From positions 1,736,001-1,800,000 of the forward strand of contig NZ_JBBOOM010000001.1 of the NCBI RefSeq assembly GCF_038003085.1: a stretch of DNA of 64,000 bases. Reading direction: 5' to 3'. This DNA comes from Psychrobacillus sp. FSL K6-2836 (lineage in GTDB: Bacteria; Bacillota; Bacilli; Bacillales_A; Planococcaceae). Made by a program: the position numbers and the translations under genes. The notes beneath the pieces are model-generated. The model was given only the letters and a program-made list of their open reading frames with translations, was not told where the DNA came from and did no database searches. Of this stretch, positions 1 through 9,061 are shown piece by piece (position 1 is the first letter of the stretch; each line of letters starts with the position of its first letter).

Positions 1-1041
1 TGGATACCCTTTGCTCCCATCAGGCCTAGGTGCTTCCGTTTGCAGCCAATATAAAAGCGACAAGCTTAGTTGTTTAGCTTGATAGATATTTTTTTCTCTT
101 TCTTCTATTGATACGTTATAAATATTGCCTAAAAAGTAATCATTTTGAGGCCAATTCATTAAACTAACATCTTTTGAGTCATTACGCGTGTAAAACTGGT
201 TTTGATCATAAATTCGTCGATACTCCCAAAGTGGAAATCCATTTTCTTCACCGAAGAGAGTATATTTTCTTTTCTCTTTCGTTATAGGATGAGGTGCAAA
301 GAAACTTAAGTATTTGTCTGGCCAAATACTTGGTCGGAACTCCCTCCAAAATGAATACATTTCTGGTTTCTCGATCACATGATTTTCTCCATCTCGATTT
401 TCCATGGCAAGTACAAAGGTAAAAGCTTGAACATCACAAGGATCTGCTACATCTAAAGCATGTGGTTCATTGAAATCACTTTTTCCTTCTGCTCCAGTTA
501 CGTAGTCAAGATTTGCAAGTGGAAGTAAATCACCAGACTCTGTTGCATCTACAAAATATAAGGCTTTAAACGTTTCTAGTTTACCTGTTATCAAGTTCTC
601 CGCAGAAACATCAAATAGTTTTCTACCTTCTCTATTCACAGCTTTCACTACAGTATTTAACTTAATGGTTAGCAGATTAGTCAATACAAAAGGTAGAAGC
701 ATTTCATTTAGAACCTGCACGCTTACTCTTGGATCATGACAAAGGTTACTAACTAAACCATTCCCAGGGTTGAATCGATCACTTGCCTTTTTTATATCCA
801 TACTTTGCGCATAAAATTCTCGTACTTTTTTTCGATACGATTGGTATCTTCTTGTGGTACCAAACTCTTCTATCCAGGGATGCTCATCAGGAGGCACTCC
901 TTGTGAGGTTACTTGCCCTCCAATCCAATCTGTTTCTTCTGTTAATAGTACACGCAGTCCTTTTGCACATGCAGATAAAGCTGCTGCACAACCACCAAGA
1001 CCTCCACCTACAATGACTAGATCTATCTGATACATATTCAT
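1..1041 (-). CDS. FAD-dependent oxidoreductase, 3' end cut by window edge
   Basis: The minus strand is open from 1041 to the left edge (347 codons, no stop), so the C-terminus is missing. The start reads MNMYQIDLVIVGGG, a Rossmann GxGGxG dinucleotide-binding site at the extreme N-terminus. It is followed by an E-rich strand end and a WIGGQVTSQG motif typical of FAD-dependent oxidoreductases of the FAD_oxidored group (often annotated xanthan-lyase-like or FAD-dependent dehydrogenase). The ATG at 1041 directly abuts the TAA of the upstream Gfo/Idh gene, so the two are translationally linked in one operon with the MDR gene. An in-frame ATG two codons later (1035) is the alternative start. The substrate is unknown; the neighbours suggest oxidation of a sugar or polyol derivative in the cytoplasm. 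Family sure, substrate not. Confidence 0.85.
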   Translation of the reverse strand, partial: MNMYQIDLVIVGGGLGGCAAALSACAKGLRVLLTEETDWIGGQVTSQGVPPDEHPWIEEFGTTRRYQSYRKKVREFYAQSMDIKKASDRFNPGNGLVSNLCHDPRVSVQVLNEMLLPFVLTNLLTIKLNTVVKAVNREGRKLFDVSAENLITGKLETFKALYFVDATESGDLLPLANLDYVTGAEGKSDFNEPHALDVADPCDVQAFTFVLAMENRDGENHVIEKPEMYSFWREFRPSIWPDKYLSFFAPHPITKEKRKYTLFGEENGFPLWEYRRIYDQNQFYTRNDSKDVSLMNWPQNDYFLGNIYNVSIEEREKNIYQAKQLSLSLLYWLQTEAPRPDGSKGYP

Positions 1042-2094
1042 TTATAAATATATTTCTTTCCCTGTACTTGCGGATTCATATACTGCACTTAACATTTTCA
1101 TCACTTGGACGCCATCTTCAACTGGGGCAAGTGTTTCTTTTCCTTCTAAACAGCATTCAACGAAGTGATTAATTTCGTTTGTAAAGGCACCTACAAAATC
1201 AAAACTTAAATTATCAATTTGAGGAGTCATGTTTAATATAGTATTATTTTTCTCTGTCACCATTACTAACTCTGGTTCTATTTCAGCTCCACCCTTAACA
1301 CCGAACAACTTCACATAGAGCTCATCTTCTTGTGCATGCAGCGTGAAGCTGACATCTACGTATAGGGAAGCACCATTTTCAAATCGAATGAGCGCATTCG
1401 CTAAATCCTCTACATCATTTAACGTAGAATCATAATCAGCAGCCTTATAAAAAGATAAATTTTCTATATTGCTTCTGTTTCCTAACTTTGAATATGCATT
1501 CCCGCTTACTGACACTGGTCGTGGTTTCCCCATCAAATACCAACAGATGTCTATCATATGCACACCTAAATCTATTAGTGGCCCCCCTCCTGACTTAGAG
1601 CGATCGCTGAACCAACCTCCTGGATTCCCTAATCTTCTTATACAAGAGGCTTTTGCATAATATATTTCTCCAAGCTCATCTTGATCGATAAACTGTTTAA
1701 GAAGTTTTGTATTACTACCATGTCGTCTCACAAAGCCAACCTGTAATTGCTTACCGGATTTCTTTACAGCCTCTTCCACAGCCAAAGCCTGTTCCACTGT
1801 CGAACTTAATGGTTTTTCAACCAACACATGCTTCCCTGCTTCTAACGCTGCAATAGCCATTTCCGCATGAGTGTTGTTCCAAGTGCAGATACTTACAGCA
1901 TCTACATCTTTGTTTTGCAGTAAATCATTATAATTATTATATAAATTTGTAACTCCATATTTTTCACCTGCTAGAGTTAGACGTTGTTCATTACTATCAC
2001 ATAATGCTATCAATTCAGCATCCGGGTTTGAAATATATGAATTTATATGAAACTCTGATATAGAGCCTCCCCCAATTACTCCAACTTTTAACAT
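1042..2094 (-). CDS. Gfo/Idh/MocA family oxidoreductase
   Basis: This 350-aa protein starts LKVGVIGGGSISEFH, an N-terminal NAD(P) Rossmann motif. The EKPLS motif near residue 94 is the conserved EKP of the family; its lysine normally takes part in catalysis. GGGPLIDLGVHMID around residue 170 marks the second, C-terminal alpha/beta domain. The length is normal for a family that oxidises sugars, inositols and their derivatives with NAD(P). GAGGGAGG precedes the ATG. It lies 18 bp after the MDR gene and abuts the FAD oxidoreductase gene, so three different redox enzymes are co-transcribed. They are divergent from a regulator and next to a sugar-type ABC importer, which suggests conversion of an imported sugar or cyclitol. 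The exact substrate cannot be read from the sequence. Confidence 0.88.
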   Translation of the reverse strand: MLKVGVIGGGSISEFHINSYISNPDAELIALCDSNEQRLTLAGEKYGVTNLYNNYNDLLQNKDVDAVSICTWNNTHAEMAIAALEAGKHVLVEKPLSSTVEQALAVEEAVKKSGKQLQVGFVRRHGSNTKLLKQFIDQDELGEIYYAKASCIRRLGNPGGWFSDRSKSGGGPLIDLGVHMIDICWYLMGKPRPVSVSGNAYSKLGNRSNIENLSFYKAADYDSTLNDVEDLANALIRFENGASLYVDVSFTLHAQEDELYVKLFGVKGGAEIEPELVMVTEKNNTILNMTPQIDNLSFDFVGAFTNEINHFVECCLEGKETLAPVEDGVQVMKMLSAVYESASTGKEIYL

Positions 2095-2112
2095 ATTATT
2101 TTCCTCCCTCTC

Positions 2113-3108
2113 TTAATTGTTATAAGCAATGATTTTCGTTACTGCCTGTTTATTTATCAAATCCTCATATGCTTGAGGTGCACTATTAAAATCTACTATT
2201 TCTGTTATAAAGGTCTGAACATTTATCCGGTTTTCGTTTACTAAACGAAGATACTCAGCTACATTTCTACCTTCCGTCCAGCGCACATAACCATACGGGT
2301 AGTCCAAGGCTTGCAATTCATACCTCTTGTCATAGCGGCCTGGTCCACCAGCTCGAGAAATTAGGATTTGTGCTTCTTTAGCGAACATTGTTTCACGAGG
2401 GAAGTCTGGCTCTATATCTCCTACAATTACTACCTTCCCTTGGTTTTTAATCCAACTTAAGCTTTGATGAGTGAGTGTTGAACGTTTTCCACCCGCACAT
2501 AATAAAACTGCATCTGCCCCATTATTATGTGTGGCTTTCATCAGAGCATTTTCCATATTACTTACCGAAGAAAAAGAGCTTATTCCATCCGGTTGCAGCA
2601 TACTTACTCGCTCTTCTGAAATGTCTAGTGCAATAACATTAAAAGCAGCTGCATTGGCAATTTTAGCAATCATTTGTCCTAGTAATCCTAAGCCTACAAT
2701 AACTACTGTTTCTCCAAATTCAAGTTTTGCCACTCTTAAAGCATGAATGGCAATTGCACCAATCCCGGCTAAAGCGGCCTGTTTAGGTTCTACATTCTCC
2801 GGTACTTTAGCACATAATGTAGTGGGTACTAAGAGATATTCAGAATGCCCTACGTATGGTGCACCGTAACAAGCTACTGTATCTCCCACCTGATATTCTG
2901 TTATATCTTCTCCGCATTCCTCCACTATACCAACAGCACTATACCCTAAAGAGATTTCCTTATCCTTACTAAGACTCACTAATCCAATCTCGGTACCTGG
3001 AGAGACCGCGGAAAATAAAGTTCTTATTAGTAAAAAGGAAGGTTTGATTACCGGACTTTCCCTTTCTAAAATCTGTACTACACCATTACTTGCAACGATT
3101 GATTTCAT
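2113..3108 (-). CDS. Medium-chain (MDR) zinc-type alcohol dehydrogenase family protein
   Basis: I place the start at the ATG at 3108 (331 aa). An in-frame GTG at 3117 overlaps the AAGGAG ribosome site, which sits eight bases before this ATG. The protein has the SAVSPGTE motif near residue 35 seen in a branch of MDR enzymes (threonine-dehydrogenase/BchC-like) where the usual catalytic-zinc cysteine is replaced. It then has a GroES-like fold, and a Rossmann motif VIVGLGLLGQMIAKIA around residue 155. It is probably an NAD(P)-dependent dehydrogenase of a sugar or polyol and the first gene of the operon running left. The divergent intergenic space up to 3274 carries the promoters. Dehydrogenase family is clear, substrate unknown, and zinc independence is inferred from the motif. 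Confidence 0.83.
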   Translation of the reverse strand: MKSIVASNGVVQILERESPVIKPSFLLIRTLFSAVSPGTEIGLVSLSKDKEISLGYSAVGIVEECGEDITEYQVGDTVACYGAPYVGHSEYLLVPTTLCAKVPENVEPKQAALAGIGAIAIHALRVAKLEFGETVVIVGLGLLGQMIAKIANAAAFNVIALDISEERVSMLQPDGISSFSSVSNMENALMKATHNNGADAVLLCAGGKRSTLTHQSLSWIKNQGKVVIVGDIEPDFPRETMFAKEAQILISRAGGPGRYDKRYELQALDYPYGYVRWTEGRNVAEYLRLVNENRINVQTFITEIVDFNSAPQAYEDLINKQAVTKIIAYNN

Positions 3109-3194
3109 TTCGCTCACTCCTTAATGGGAGAATCGTTTTGTGATTTCCTTTTACAAAATAAACACACTATACACAAAATAACATTTATAATATT

Positions 3195-3223
3195 TTGACA
3201 ATTTAATACAGAAAACTTAAGAT
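3195..3223 (+). promoter_or_regulatory. Sigma-A type promoter of the GGDEF-like regulator
   Basis: TTGACA at 3195-3200 and TAAGAT at 3218-3223 are separated by 17 bp. It lies about 50 bp upstream of the GTG start at 3274, in the divergent region shared with the MDR operon. Confidence 0.65.
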
Positions 3224-3273
3224 AGATTAAATTACTACTCTCCCAAATTAGATTTCGAATAGGAGGAATAGGT

Positions 3274-4629
3274 GTGCCTAGTAAAAATACATTAAATAAT
3301 ACCTCCGACATTAAAATCGGAATTATTGGACCAAAAGATTTAGTGAATCAAACAAAAGAAACTTTAAAGTCTTTCCCAAATTTCACCCCCGTTTTCCGTT
3401 TGGTTGAACAGGATAGCCAAATTCATGAAATTACGAAAGAATTAATAAATGATGTTGAAGTTTTAATGTTCACTGAATATCATGCGTATAATATCGCCAA
3501 ACAACTTGTAGAATTTAAAATCCCAGTACATCATATGCCTTTAATGGGCACCGGACTTTATAGGTCTCTATTTCTTATTAAAATTGCATACCCTTTAACT
3601 TGCTTGTCTATCGATACTTTTGATAAGAAATATATTGAACAAATTTTGTTAGAACTTGAAGAAGTCAATTATGATTTACTCGTCTATAAAAATAATACTT
3701 CTAGCTCTGGAATTTACGAGATTATTAAATTCCACATAGAAAACTACCGAATACACAACTCTATTGTTCTGACGGGAATACAAGATGTCGCTAAACAGCT
3801 AGACAATCTTCAAATTCCGTATCAATGGGTAACACCCACACAACAGGATATGATTGTATCTTTTGAACGAGCTTTGTTAGCAACTGATACTAGAAGAAAT
3901 AAAGAATCCCAAATTGTATTTGGATTAATCAATATAGATAATTTTAAAAATATCACCGCAAAATATTCGTCTGAACATGATGTGCAATTATTAAAATTGA
4001 AGTTGCAGCAAATGCTACTTGAGTATATTAAGATGTTGGATGGACATCTCATCATCCTTGGGGGCGATGAGTATTCTTTTATCACTACTCGTGGTATTTT
4101 CGAGCGTGAGACAAGAGGATATAAGTTTATCCCTCTTCTACAAGATGTTAAAAATGAGCTTGGTGTTACTATAAGCCTTGGTGTAGGCTTCGGTCGAACC
4201 GCTACTGAGTCAGGAAACCATGCAAGATTGGCACTTCGACAATCGCTCGATTTAGGTGGAAACGTTTGTTACATCGTACGAGAAGACCAAAGTGTTTTGG
4301 GACCAGTAGATATAACAACCTATAAACAATATGAACGATATGATTTGGCGATTACCGACCCCCAATTACTTGATAAAGCCGAAAAAGCTGGAATGTCTGC
4401 TTCCTATATGACCAAGCTTATGGCTCGTGTTTCTAGGCATAAAAAAATTGAATATACCGCTCAAGAGTTAGCTTCCACACTTAATGTAACAATCAGAAGT
4501 GCAAACCGTATTCTCTTAAAGTGGACTGATGCGGAATTAGTCGATATTGTAGGTGAGGAAAAAGTCACTCATAAAGGAAGACCTCGCCGAATTTACCGTC
4601 TAAGTTTTATTGAAGAAGAACAACGATAA
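3274..4629 (+). CDS. Regulator with degenerate GGDEF-like domain and C-terminal winged helix
   Basis: The GTG start follows AGGAGGA (3261-3267) by seven bases; 451 aa. Three parts are visible. Residues 14-200 are an alpha/beta sensor-like region starting IKIGIIGP, loosely like PrpR_N/periplasmic-fold receivers. Residues 213-335 look like a GGDEF/GTP-cyclohydrolase-III fold: FGLINIDNFK, LGGDEYSF at 262-269 and a SLGVGFG strand. Residues about 365-446 form an HTH domain (YTAQELASTLNVTIRSANRILLKW) with a basic wing (KGRPRRIYRL). GGDEY instead of GGDEF, together with the DNA-binding end, suggests nucleotide or metabolite sensing by a transcription factor, not necessarily cyclic-di-GMP synthesis. 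It sits divergent to the redox operon and convergent with the ABC importer genes, the usual place for a local regulator. I do not recognise a characterised orthologue. Confidence 0.75.
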   Translation: MPSKNTLNNTSDIKIGIIGPKDLVNQTKETLKSFPNFTPVFRLVEQDSQIHEITKELINDVEVLMFTEYHAYNIAKQLVEFKIPVHHMPLMGTGLYRSLFLIKIAYPLTCLSIDTFDKKYIEQILLELEEVNYDLLVYKNNTSSSGIYEIIKFHIENYRIHNSIVLTGIQDVAKQLDNLQIPYQWVTPTQQDMIVSFERALLATDTRRNKESQIVFGLINIDNFKNITAKYSSEHDVQLLKLKLQQMLLEYIKMLDGHLIILGGDEYSFITTRGIFERETRGYKFIPLLQDVKNELGVTISLGVGFGRTATESGNHARLALRQSLDLGGNVCYIVREDQSVLGPVDITTYKQYERYDLAITDPQLLDKAEKAGMSASYMTKLMARVSRHKKIEYTAQELASTLNVTIRSANRILLKWTDAELVDIVGEEKVTHKGRPRRIYRLSFIEEEQR

Positions 4630-4826
4630 GCTTGCAGATTCCAATTGTGAGGTGTTTCATAACCCCTCTTCGGTTTAATATAAACTTTAAATAATATGAT
4701 TGCTTACGTTAGTGCAACTATAAAGCGTGTAATTTCTATTGTTTCATCTAAAAGAACTCTGGTATTTCTACCAATATTTTTTTAATGGTTACGCCACCTT
4801 AAATTCCAACATTCATTCGTTCGGGT

Positions 4827-5630
4827 TTATTTTAAGCCTGACATTTGAATTCCTTCTGTGAAAAATCTTTGGAAGAATAGGAATATAAGAAATGTCGGTA
4901 TGAAGGAGACAGCTGAACCAGCCATTTCAATACCAAAGTTTCCTTCTTTCCCTAAAATAGATGCCAGCCCTAGTGTCACAGGAAACATTGTTTCTTGGGT
5001 CAAATATATCAATGGTTGGAAAAGATCATTCCAGTTAGAAATAAACGAAAAGGTGCCGACCGTTGCAACAACAGGTATAGATAGAGGTAAAATTATTTTA
5101 AAGAATACTTGAAGATCATTAGCACCGTCTATATAGGCTGCTTCCTCTAAATCGTTTGGTATCCCTTGTAAAAATTGCCTTACTAGAAATACCCCCATGA
5201 TTCCCCAAATTTCTGGTACGATCAGTGCCCAATATGTATTGATCCAGCCAAAATCGGAGAACATAATGTACTTAGGGATGATTAATAGTTGCTGTGGAAT
5301 CATAATAACTCCCATGAATACCCAAAATATAAACTCTCTTCCTATAAAATGCTTCTTAGCGAAGATATAGCCCAATATTGCACAGAATAACATTTGGCTC
5401 AATACAGGGATTATCGTGATAACAACAGAGTTCCATATCCAGCGTAAGAACAGCCCATCACTCAAAATATATTTATAGTTTTTTAATGTAGGCTCATCAG
5501 GTATCCAAAATAACGGATCTAATTGCGCATATTCAACATCTTTTAAAGAACCTAAAACCATAATGATAAAAGGCATTAAAAAACAAAATCCTAAAACAGT
5601 TAAAGCAATATATGAAATTACTTTTTTCAT
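4827..5630 (-). CDS. Carbohydrate ABC transporter permease (MalG/UgpE type)
   Basis: This 267-aa membrane protein has about six hydrophobic segments, the first at residues 4-26. It contains the EAA loop (LEEAAYIDGANDLQVFFKIILPLSIP, about residues 161-186) that contacts the ATPase. AGGAGG precedes the ATG by about ten bases. It is the last gene of a three-gene minus-strand set (binding protein, MalF-type, MalG-type). No ATPase gene is present, as is usual for CUT1 importers of Firmicutes that share an MsmX-like ATPase (family knowledge). The likely cargo is an oligosaccharide or sugar derivative used by the redox genes on the left. Confidence 0.92.
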   Translation of the reverse strand: MKKVISYIALTVLGFCFLMPFIIMVLGSLKDVEYAQLDPLFWIPDEPTLKNYKYILSDGLFLRWIWNSVVITIIPVLSQMLFCAILGYIFAKKHFIGREFIFWVFMGVIMIPQQLLIIPKYIMFSDFGWINTYWALIVPEIWGIMGVFLVRQFLQGIPNDLEEAAYIDGANDLQVFFKIILPLSIPVVATVGTFSFISNWNDLFQPLIYLTQETMFPVTLGLASILGKEGNFGIEMAGSAVSFIPTFLIFLFFQRFFTEGIQMSGLK

Positions 5631-5657
5631 TATTTTTCATCCTCCTTTCCCAGAAAA

Positions 5658-6596
5658 TCAATAATGATTTGATTCCTTACCAAGATACCTTCTCTGTACA
5701 AGTGAAATTATTAAAATAATAAAGAATAAGACATATGACAGCACAGCTGCATAACTTAAGTTAAGACTTGTAAATCCTTGAGAATATAAATAATACACAA
5801 TAGTAGTTGTTGCATAATTCGGTCCTCCGCCAGTTAACAAATACGCAGAATCGAAAATTTGAAATGAACCAATTGTAGTAGTTATCGCTACATAAAAATG
5901 AATTGGTTTTAATAATGGGAAAGTGACATTCCAAAAAATCTTAATTGGTGATGCTCCGTCAATTCTCGCAGCCTCATATAATTGTCGATCAATGGATTGT
6001 AAGCCAGCAAAATAGTAAATCATTGTACTACCAGCTACTTTAAATACACTTAAGCCCGCTAATACAGCAAGAGCTTGGCTAGAATCAGAGAGAAATAGTT
6101 GTGGTTCAATACCAACAAATCCAATAATGTAGTTAATCATACCTTCTTCTGAACCTCTAAATAACCAACCCCAAATACCTGCAATGATTACAAATGAAGT
6201 GACGACTGGAAGGAAAAATACTCCTTTAAAAAATTTAGCACCCCTTACTCCTGAGTTAATAATAAGGGCCAGTATTAAGCCTAATGCCATGGTTGGAATT
6301 ATATAATAGAGAGAAAATTTTACCGTGTTCCATATAGCCTTCCACGCCAAAGTGTCACTAAATAAATATTTCCAATGTTTTAAACCTACAAATTCTGCAT
6401 CCCCTATTACTTTCCAATCCATAAAAGTAAGATAGAAACTCAATAAAAATGGATATACTTGAAAAATAACAAAATGGATTAAAATAGGTATTAATACAAT
6501 ATAAACAATCGCATTTTTCTTCCACTCCTTTTTCATCCTTACGAGAAGCGGCAACTTTTCTTTTTTAGAAGTCAGTGTATTACTCAGTGTAATCAC
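5658..6596 (-). CDS. Carbohydrate ABC transporter permease (MalF/UgpA type)
   Basis: The 312-aa protein has a charged N-terminus followed by about six membrane segments (first near residues 30-52). Its EAA loop is YEAARIDGASPIKIFWNVTFPLLKP (about residues 207-231). GGGPNYAT near residue 256 is typical of MalF-type CUT1 subunits. The called start is a GTG at 6596 very close to AGGAAAGG; a CTG three codons in would have better spacing, so the true start is uncertain by a few residues. It lies 27 bp upstream of the partner permease and 67 bp downstream of the binding protein gene. Confidence 0.9.
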   Translation of the reverse strand: MITLSNTLTSKKEKLPLLVRMKKEWKKNAIVYIVLIPILIHFVIFQVYPFLLSFYLTFMDWKVIGDAEFVGLKHWKYLFSDTLAWKAIWNTVKFSLYYIIPTMALGLILALIINSGVRGAKFFKGVFFLPVVTSFVIIAGIWGWLFRGSEEGMINYIIGFVGIEPQLFLSDSSQALAVLAGLSVFKVAGSTMIYYFAGLQSIDRQLYEAARIDGASPIKIFWNVTFPLLKPIHFYVAITTTIGSFQIFDSAYLLTGGGPNYATTTIVYYLYSQGFTSLNLSYAAVLSYVLFFIILIISLVQRRYLGKESNHY

Positions 6597-6663
6597 CCTT
6601 TCCTATGTAAGTTAATAAGAGAGAGCTTGATCTCACCTAGATCAACCTCTCTATTAACTGTTA

Positions 6664-7923
6664 TTAATTTACTTTGGCTTTTATAGCCTCCGCCGCAGCA
6701 TCTGCTGCTTCTTTAGGAGTTTTTTTCCCTTCCATCATCGTTTGCAACTCTGCTTGGATTAAAGGCATAATTGTACGACCTTCTGGATGAATAACTCCTG
6801 GCAACGCATATTCTGTATACGTTGCAAGCTGTGCCATATACTCTTGATCTCCAAAAATATCTTTTGCAGATTCTCTAGTAGGAATATACTGTGTCACGGT
6901 ATTAAATTTTCGTTGGTTTTCTGCGTTTGTCATCACTTTTATAAATTCAGCTGCTGCCTCTGGATTATCCGTATTAATTGGAGCTACAAACATCCCAGTA
7001 GTTCCATAAGTAACTTGCTCCTTGTTTTTCAAAGGTGGAGCAATGACAAATTCAAACGCATCTTGACCTAACATACGGCTAACAGATATACCTGAACCTT
7101 GTACAGAAAGCATTTTTCCGCCATCCCACAATGCATTATGTTCCATAGCTGTAATTGAATCTTTTGGAGTCCACTCTTCTTGGTACATTTTGTTAATAAA
7201 CTCAAATGCTTCTACTCCAGCATCGTTGTTAATCAATACTTCATTGTCTGCTGTCAAAACATCCCCACCAGCTTGCCATAAGAATGGATATAATGTTCCA
7301 TTCATAGATCCACCGCCTTGGAAACTCGTAGCATAGTAACCTTTTTCTTTTGCTTTAACTGCCCATTCTTCAAACTCTTCCCAAGTTGCAGGGAGTTTTG
7401 CTGGATCTTCCCCAATCGCTTTTACAATATCCACATTATATAAGTAAGTATATGCTTCTTGAAGAATCGGAAGTCCATACACCTTATCTTTCCAAGTCGT
7501 TGAAACTAACGCTGAATCCACAAAATCATCCATTTCGTTATCTTCAAGATATGGATCTAATTCTAATAGCATTCCTGCATCTGCGTATTGTGGCATTTGG
7601 TCTGGAATAGCATAAAATACGTCTGGTCCATTATTAGCAGCAAGAGCGGTTAGAACCTTTTGATCTCTATTTGCCCAAGGAATTTGTTCAAAGTTAACCT
7701 TAACGCCTGTTTCTTCTTCATAAGAGGCAATTATTTCATCCCACATAACGCCTTCCGTTTCCTGATCACCCGTAAAAGGATGAGCCCATACCGTAATTTC
7801 ACCAGACAGTCCTTCCGCATCAGAATCCCCTGCCGATGTATTCCCATCTGTTCCTTCATCGCTACAAGCAGCCATTAAAGCACCAAATAACAATAGTAAT
7901 AGAACTAAACTAAATTTTTTCAT
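6664..7923 (-). CDS. Extracellular sugar-binding lipoprotein of ABC importer
   Basis: The start is the ATG at 7923 (419 aa), preceded by AGAGGGG with eight-base spacing; an upstream in-frame start would lack a ribosome site. The N-terminus MKKFSLVLLLLLFGALMAAC is a lipoprotein signal peptide with the lipobox LMAAC at residues 16-20 and a Ser/Gly/Asp-rich linker. The mature part has the SBP_bac_1 pattern: EITVWAHPFTGD, a VKVNFEQIPWANRD strand, NNGPDVFYA, and WLWQAGG-like FLWQAGGDVL. It is anchored outside the membrane, captures a sugar and delivers it to the two permeases. The C-terminal KTPKEAADAAAEAIKAKV is typical of the family. The ligand is unknown. Confidence 0.93.
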   Translation of the reverse strand: MKKFSLVLLLLLFGALMAACSDEGTDGNTSAGDSDAEGLSGEITVWAHPFTGDQETEGVMWDEIIASYEEETGVKVNFEQIPWANRDQKVLTALAANNGPDVFYAIPDQMPQYADAGMLLELDPYLEDNEMDDFVDSALVSTTWKDKVYGLPILQEAYTYLYNVDIVKAIGEDPAKLPATWEEFEEWAVKAKEKGYYATSFQGGGSMNGTLYPFLWQAGGDVLTADNEVLINNDAGVEAFEFINKMYQEEWTPKDSITAMEHNALWDGGKMLSVQGSGISVSRMLGQDAFEFVIAPPLKNKEQVTYGTTGMFVAPINTDNPEAAAEFIKVMTNAENQRKFNTVTQYIPTRESAKDIFGDQEYMAQLATYTEYALPGVIHPEGRTIMPLIQAELQTMMEGKKTPKEAADAAAEAIKAKVN

Positions 7924-8322
7924 CTCATTGACCCCTCTCAGATTAGTTAAATAAGACACCCTCAATGCCGTTACACTATCACTATTTTATTTATACCTCC
8001 CTTCAGTCTGGAACTGTTTCTAGTAACTTATAATAATTAAAATGAATTAAGAGTATCAGTCTCCATATATGTGAGATTCACCTCTTAATCATCAAGTTCA
8101 CTAAAGAAACTATTTGTGTCACACCTTAATCTGGAATATACTGAAATTACTAAATTGTTTGTAAACTTTCGTTAAGCTTATATTATTTTTTATATGCAGA
8201 CAAGTCTATTAAGTGTCCTTAATAGACTTGCTAATAATATCTTTTCTTATTATTTTCTTGCTTTTTATATTGGCTTTTAAACCATTGCTACATATAGTAA
8301 ATTTCAAGAAAGGATTGATCTA
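7924..8322. other. Divergent intergenic region between the binding protein and DUF624 genes
   Basis: About 400 bp without a gene. It holds the control signals of both divergent units. The one structured element is a perfect 12-bp hairpin (arms AAGTCTATTAAG 8202-8213 and CTTAATAGACTT 8218-8229, loop TGTC) about 100 bp upstream of the DUF624 gene. It has no T-tract directly after it, so it is more likely a leader hairpin or operator than a terminator. I see no convincing LacI-type operator or cre here. Confidence 0.5.
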
Positions 8323-8943
8323 ATGAATTGGGAGAATTTTAATGCGATAGCATATAAGATACTAAGGTTGGCGTACATAAATATTTTATGGCTACTATTT
8401 TCCATTATAGGGTTGGGGATTTTTGGACTCTTTCCAGCTACTACTGCAATGTTTGCCGTCACAAGAAAGTTCATTATTGGAGAAAAGAATTTTAAGACAC
8501 TTCCTGCATTTTGGAAATATTTCAAACAAGATTTCATAAAAGCTAACGGTTTTGGCCTCATTATTTTAATCACTATTTATTTACTTTATTTCGATTTTAA
8601 ATTCGTAGAACAAAGCAATGGTTTTCAGTTTTTGGTACCTATATTATTACTTATTTTCATATCTTTTATAGTCACTTTAATATTCTTGTTTCCTGTTTAT
8701 TCACACTTTAAGCTCCGTTTCTTTCAATATATTAAACAGTCCTTTTTCATTGCAATCACATCACCTATTGAATTATTTGCAATTGGCGTATCAGCAGTAG
8801 TAATCTATTTTGCAATGACCCTTTTCCCTGGCGCTATTCCATTGTTTTCCGGTAGTGTTTTTGCATATATCTCCACCATTCTAAGTTTTAGAGCATTTAA
8901 TAGAATTGAGAAAAACCAGACAAAAAGACGCCCAGTCCTTTAA
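8323..8943 (+). CDS. DUF624 (YesL-like) membrane protein
   Basis: This 206-aa protein has five to six hydrophobic segments. It has the family pattern YKILRLAYINILWLLFSIIG with GLGIFGLFPATTAMFAVTRKF at residues 25-50, and KTLPAFWKYFKQDFIKAN. YesL-type DUF624 proteins are found next to CUT1 sugar importers and two-component systems in Bacillales; their function is not established. AAAGGA lies eight bases before the ATG. It is divergent from the binding-protein gene, and a paralogue in the same arrangement is found at 60451 beside the xylose importer. It is probably an accessory to sugar uptake, by association only. Confidence 0.88.
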   Translation: MNWENFNAIAYKILRLAYINILWLLFSIIGLGIFGLFPATTAMFAVTRKFIIGEKNFKTLPAFWKYFKQDFIKANGFGLIILITIYLLYFDFKFVEQSNGFQFLVPILLLIFISFIVTLIFLFPVYSHFKLRFFQYIKQSFFIAITSPIELFAIGVSAVVIYFAMTLFPGAIPLFSGSVFAYISTILSFRAFNRIEKNQTKRRPVL

Positions 8944-9020
8944 ATTCAAAACCTGTTTCTACCGTTTTCAGTAGGCTTTGGACAGACGAGTCGCTATATT
9001 ATTACCGATTGATTTTTAAA

Positions 9021-9061
9021 GAAGCTGGTCGTGACTGCGTCACGACCAGCTTCTCTTTTTC
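9021..9061 (+). terminator. Rho-independent terminator of the DUF624 gene
   Basis: A perfect 15-bp stem (GAAGCTGGTCGTGAC 9021-9035 with GTCACGACCAGCTTC 9039-9053) and a TGC loop, followed by TCTTTTT. Confidence 0.9.

Noticed and set aside
783-1016. 77-aa plus-strand frame
   Set aside because: It is the reverse shadow of the truncated FAD oxidoreductase, which has a clear Rossmann start; the frame has no ribosome site.
3114-3311. 65-aa minus-strand frame across the divergent promoter
   Set aside because: It overlaps the regulator start and the MDR start and has no ribosome site or similarity.
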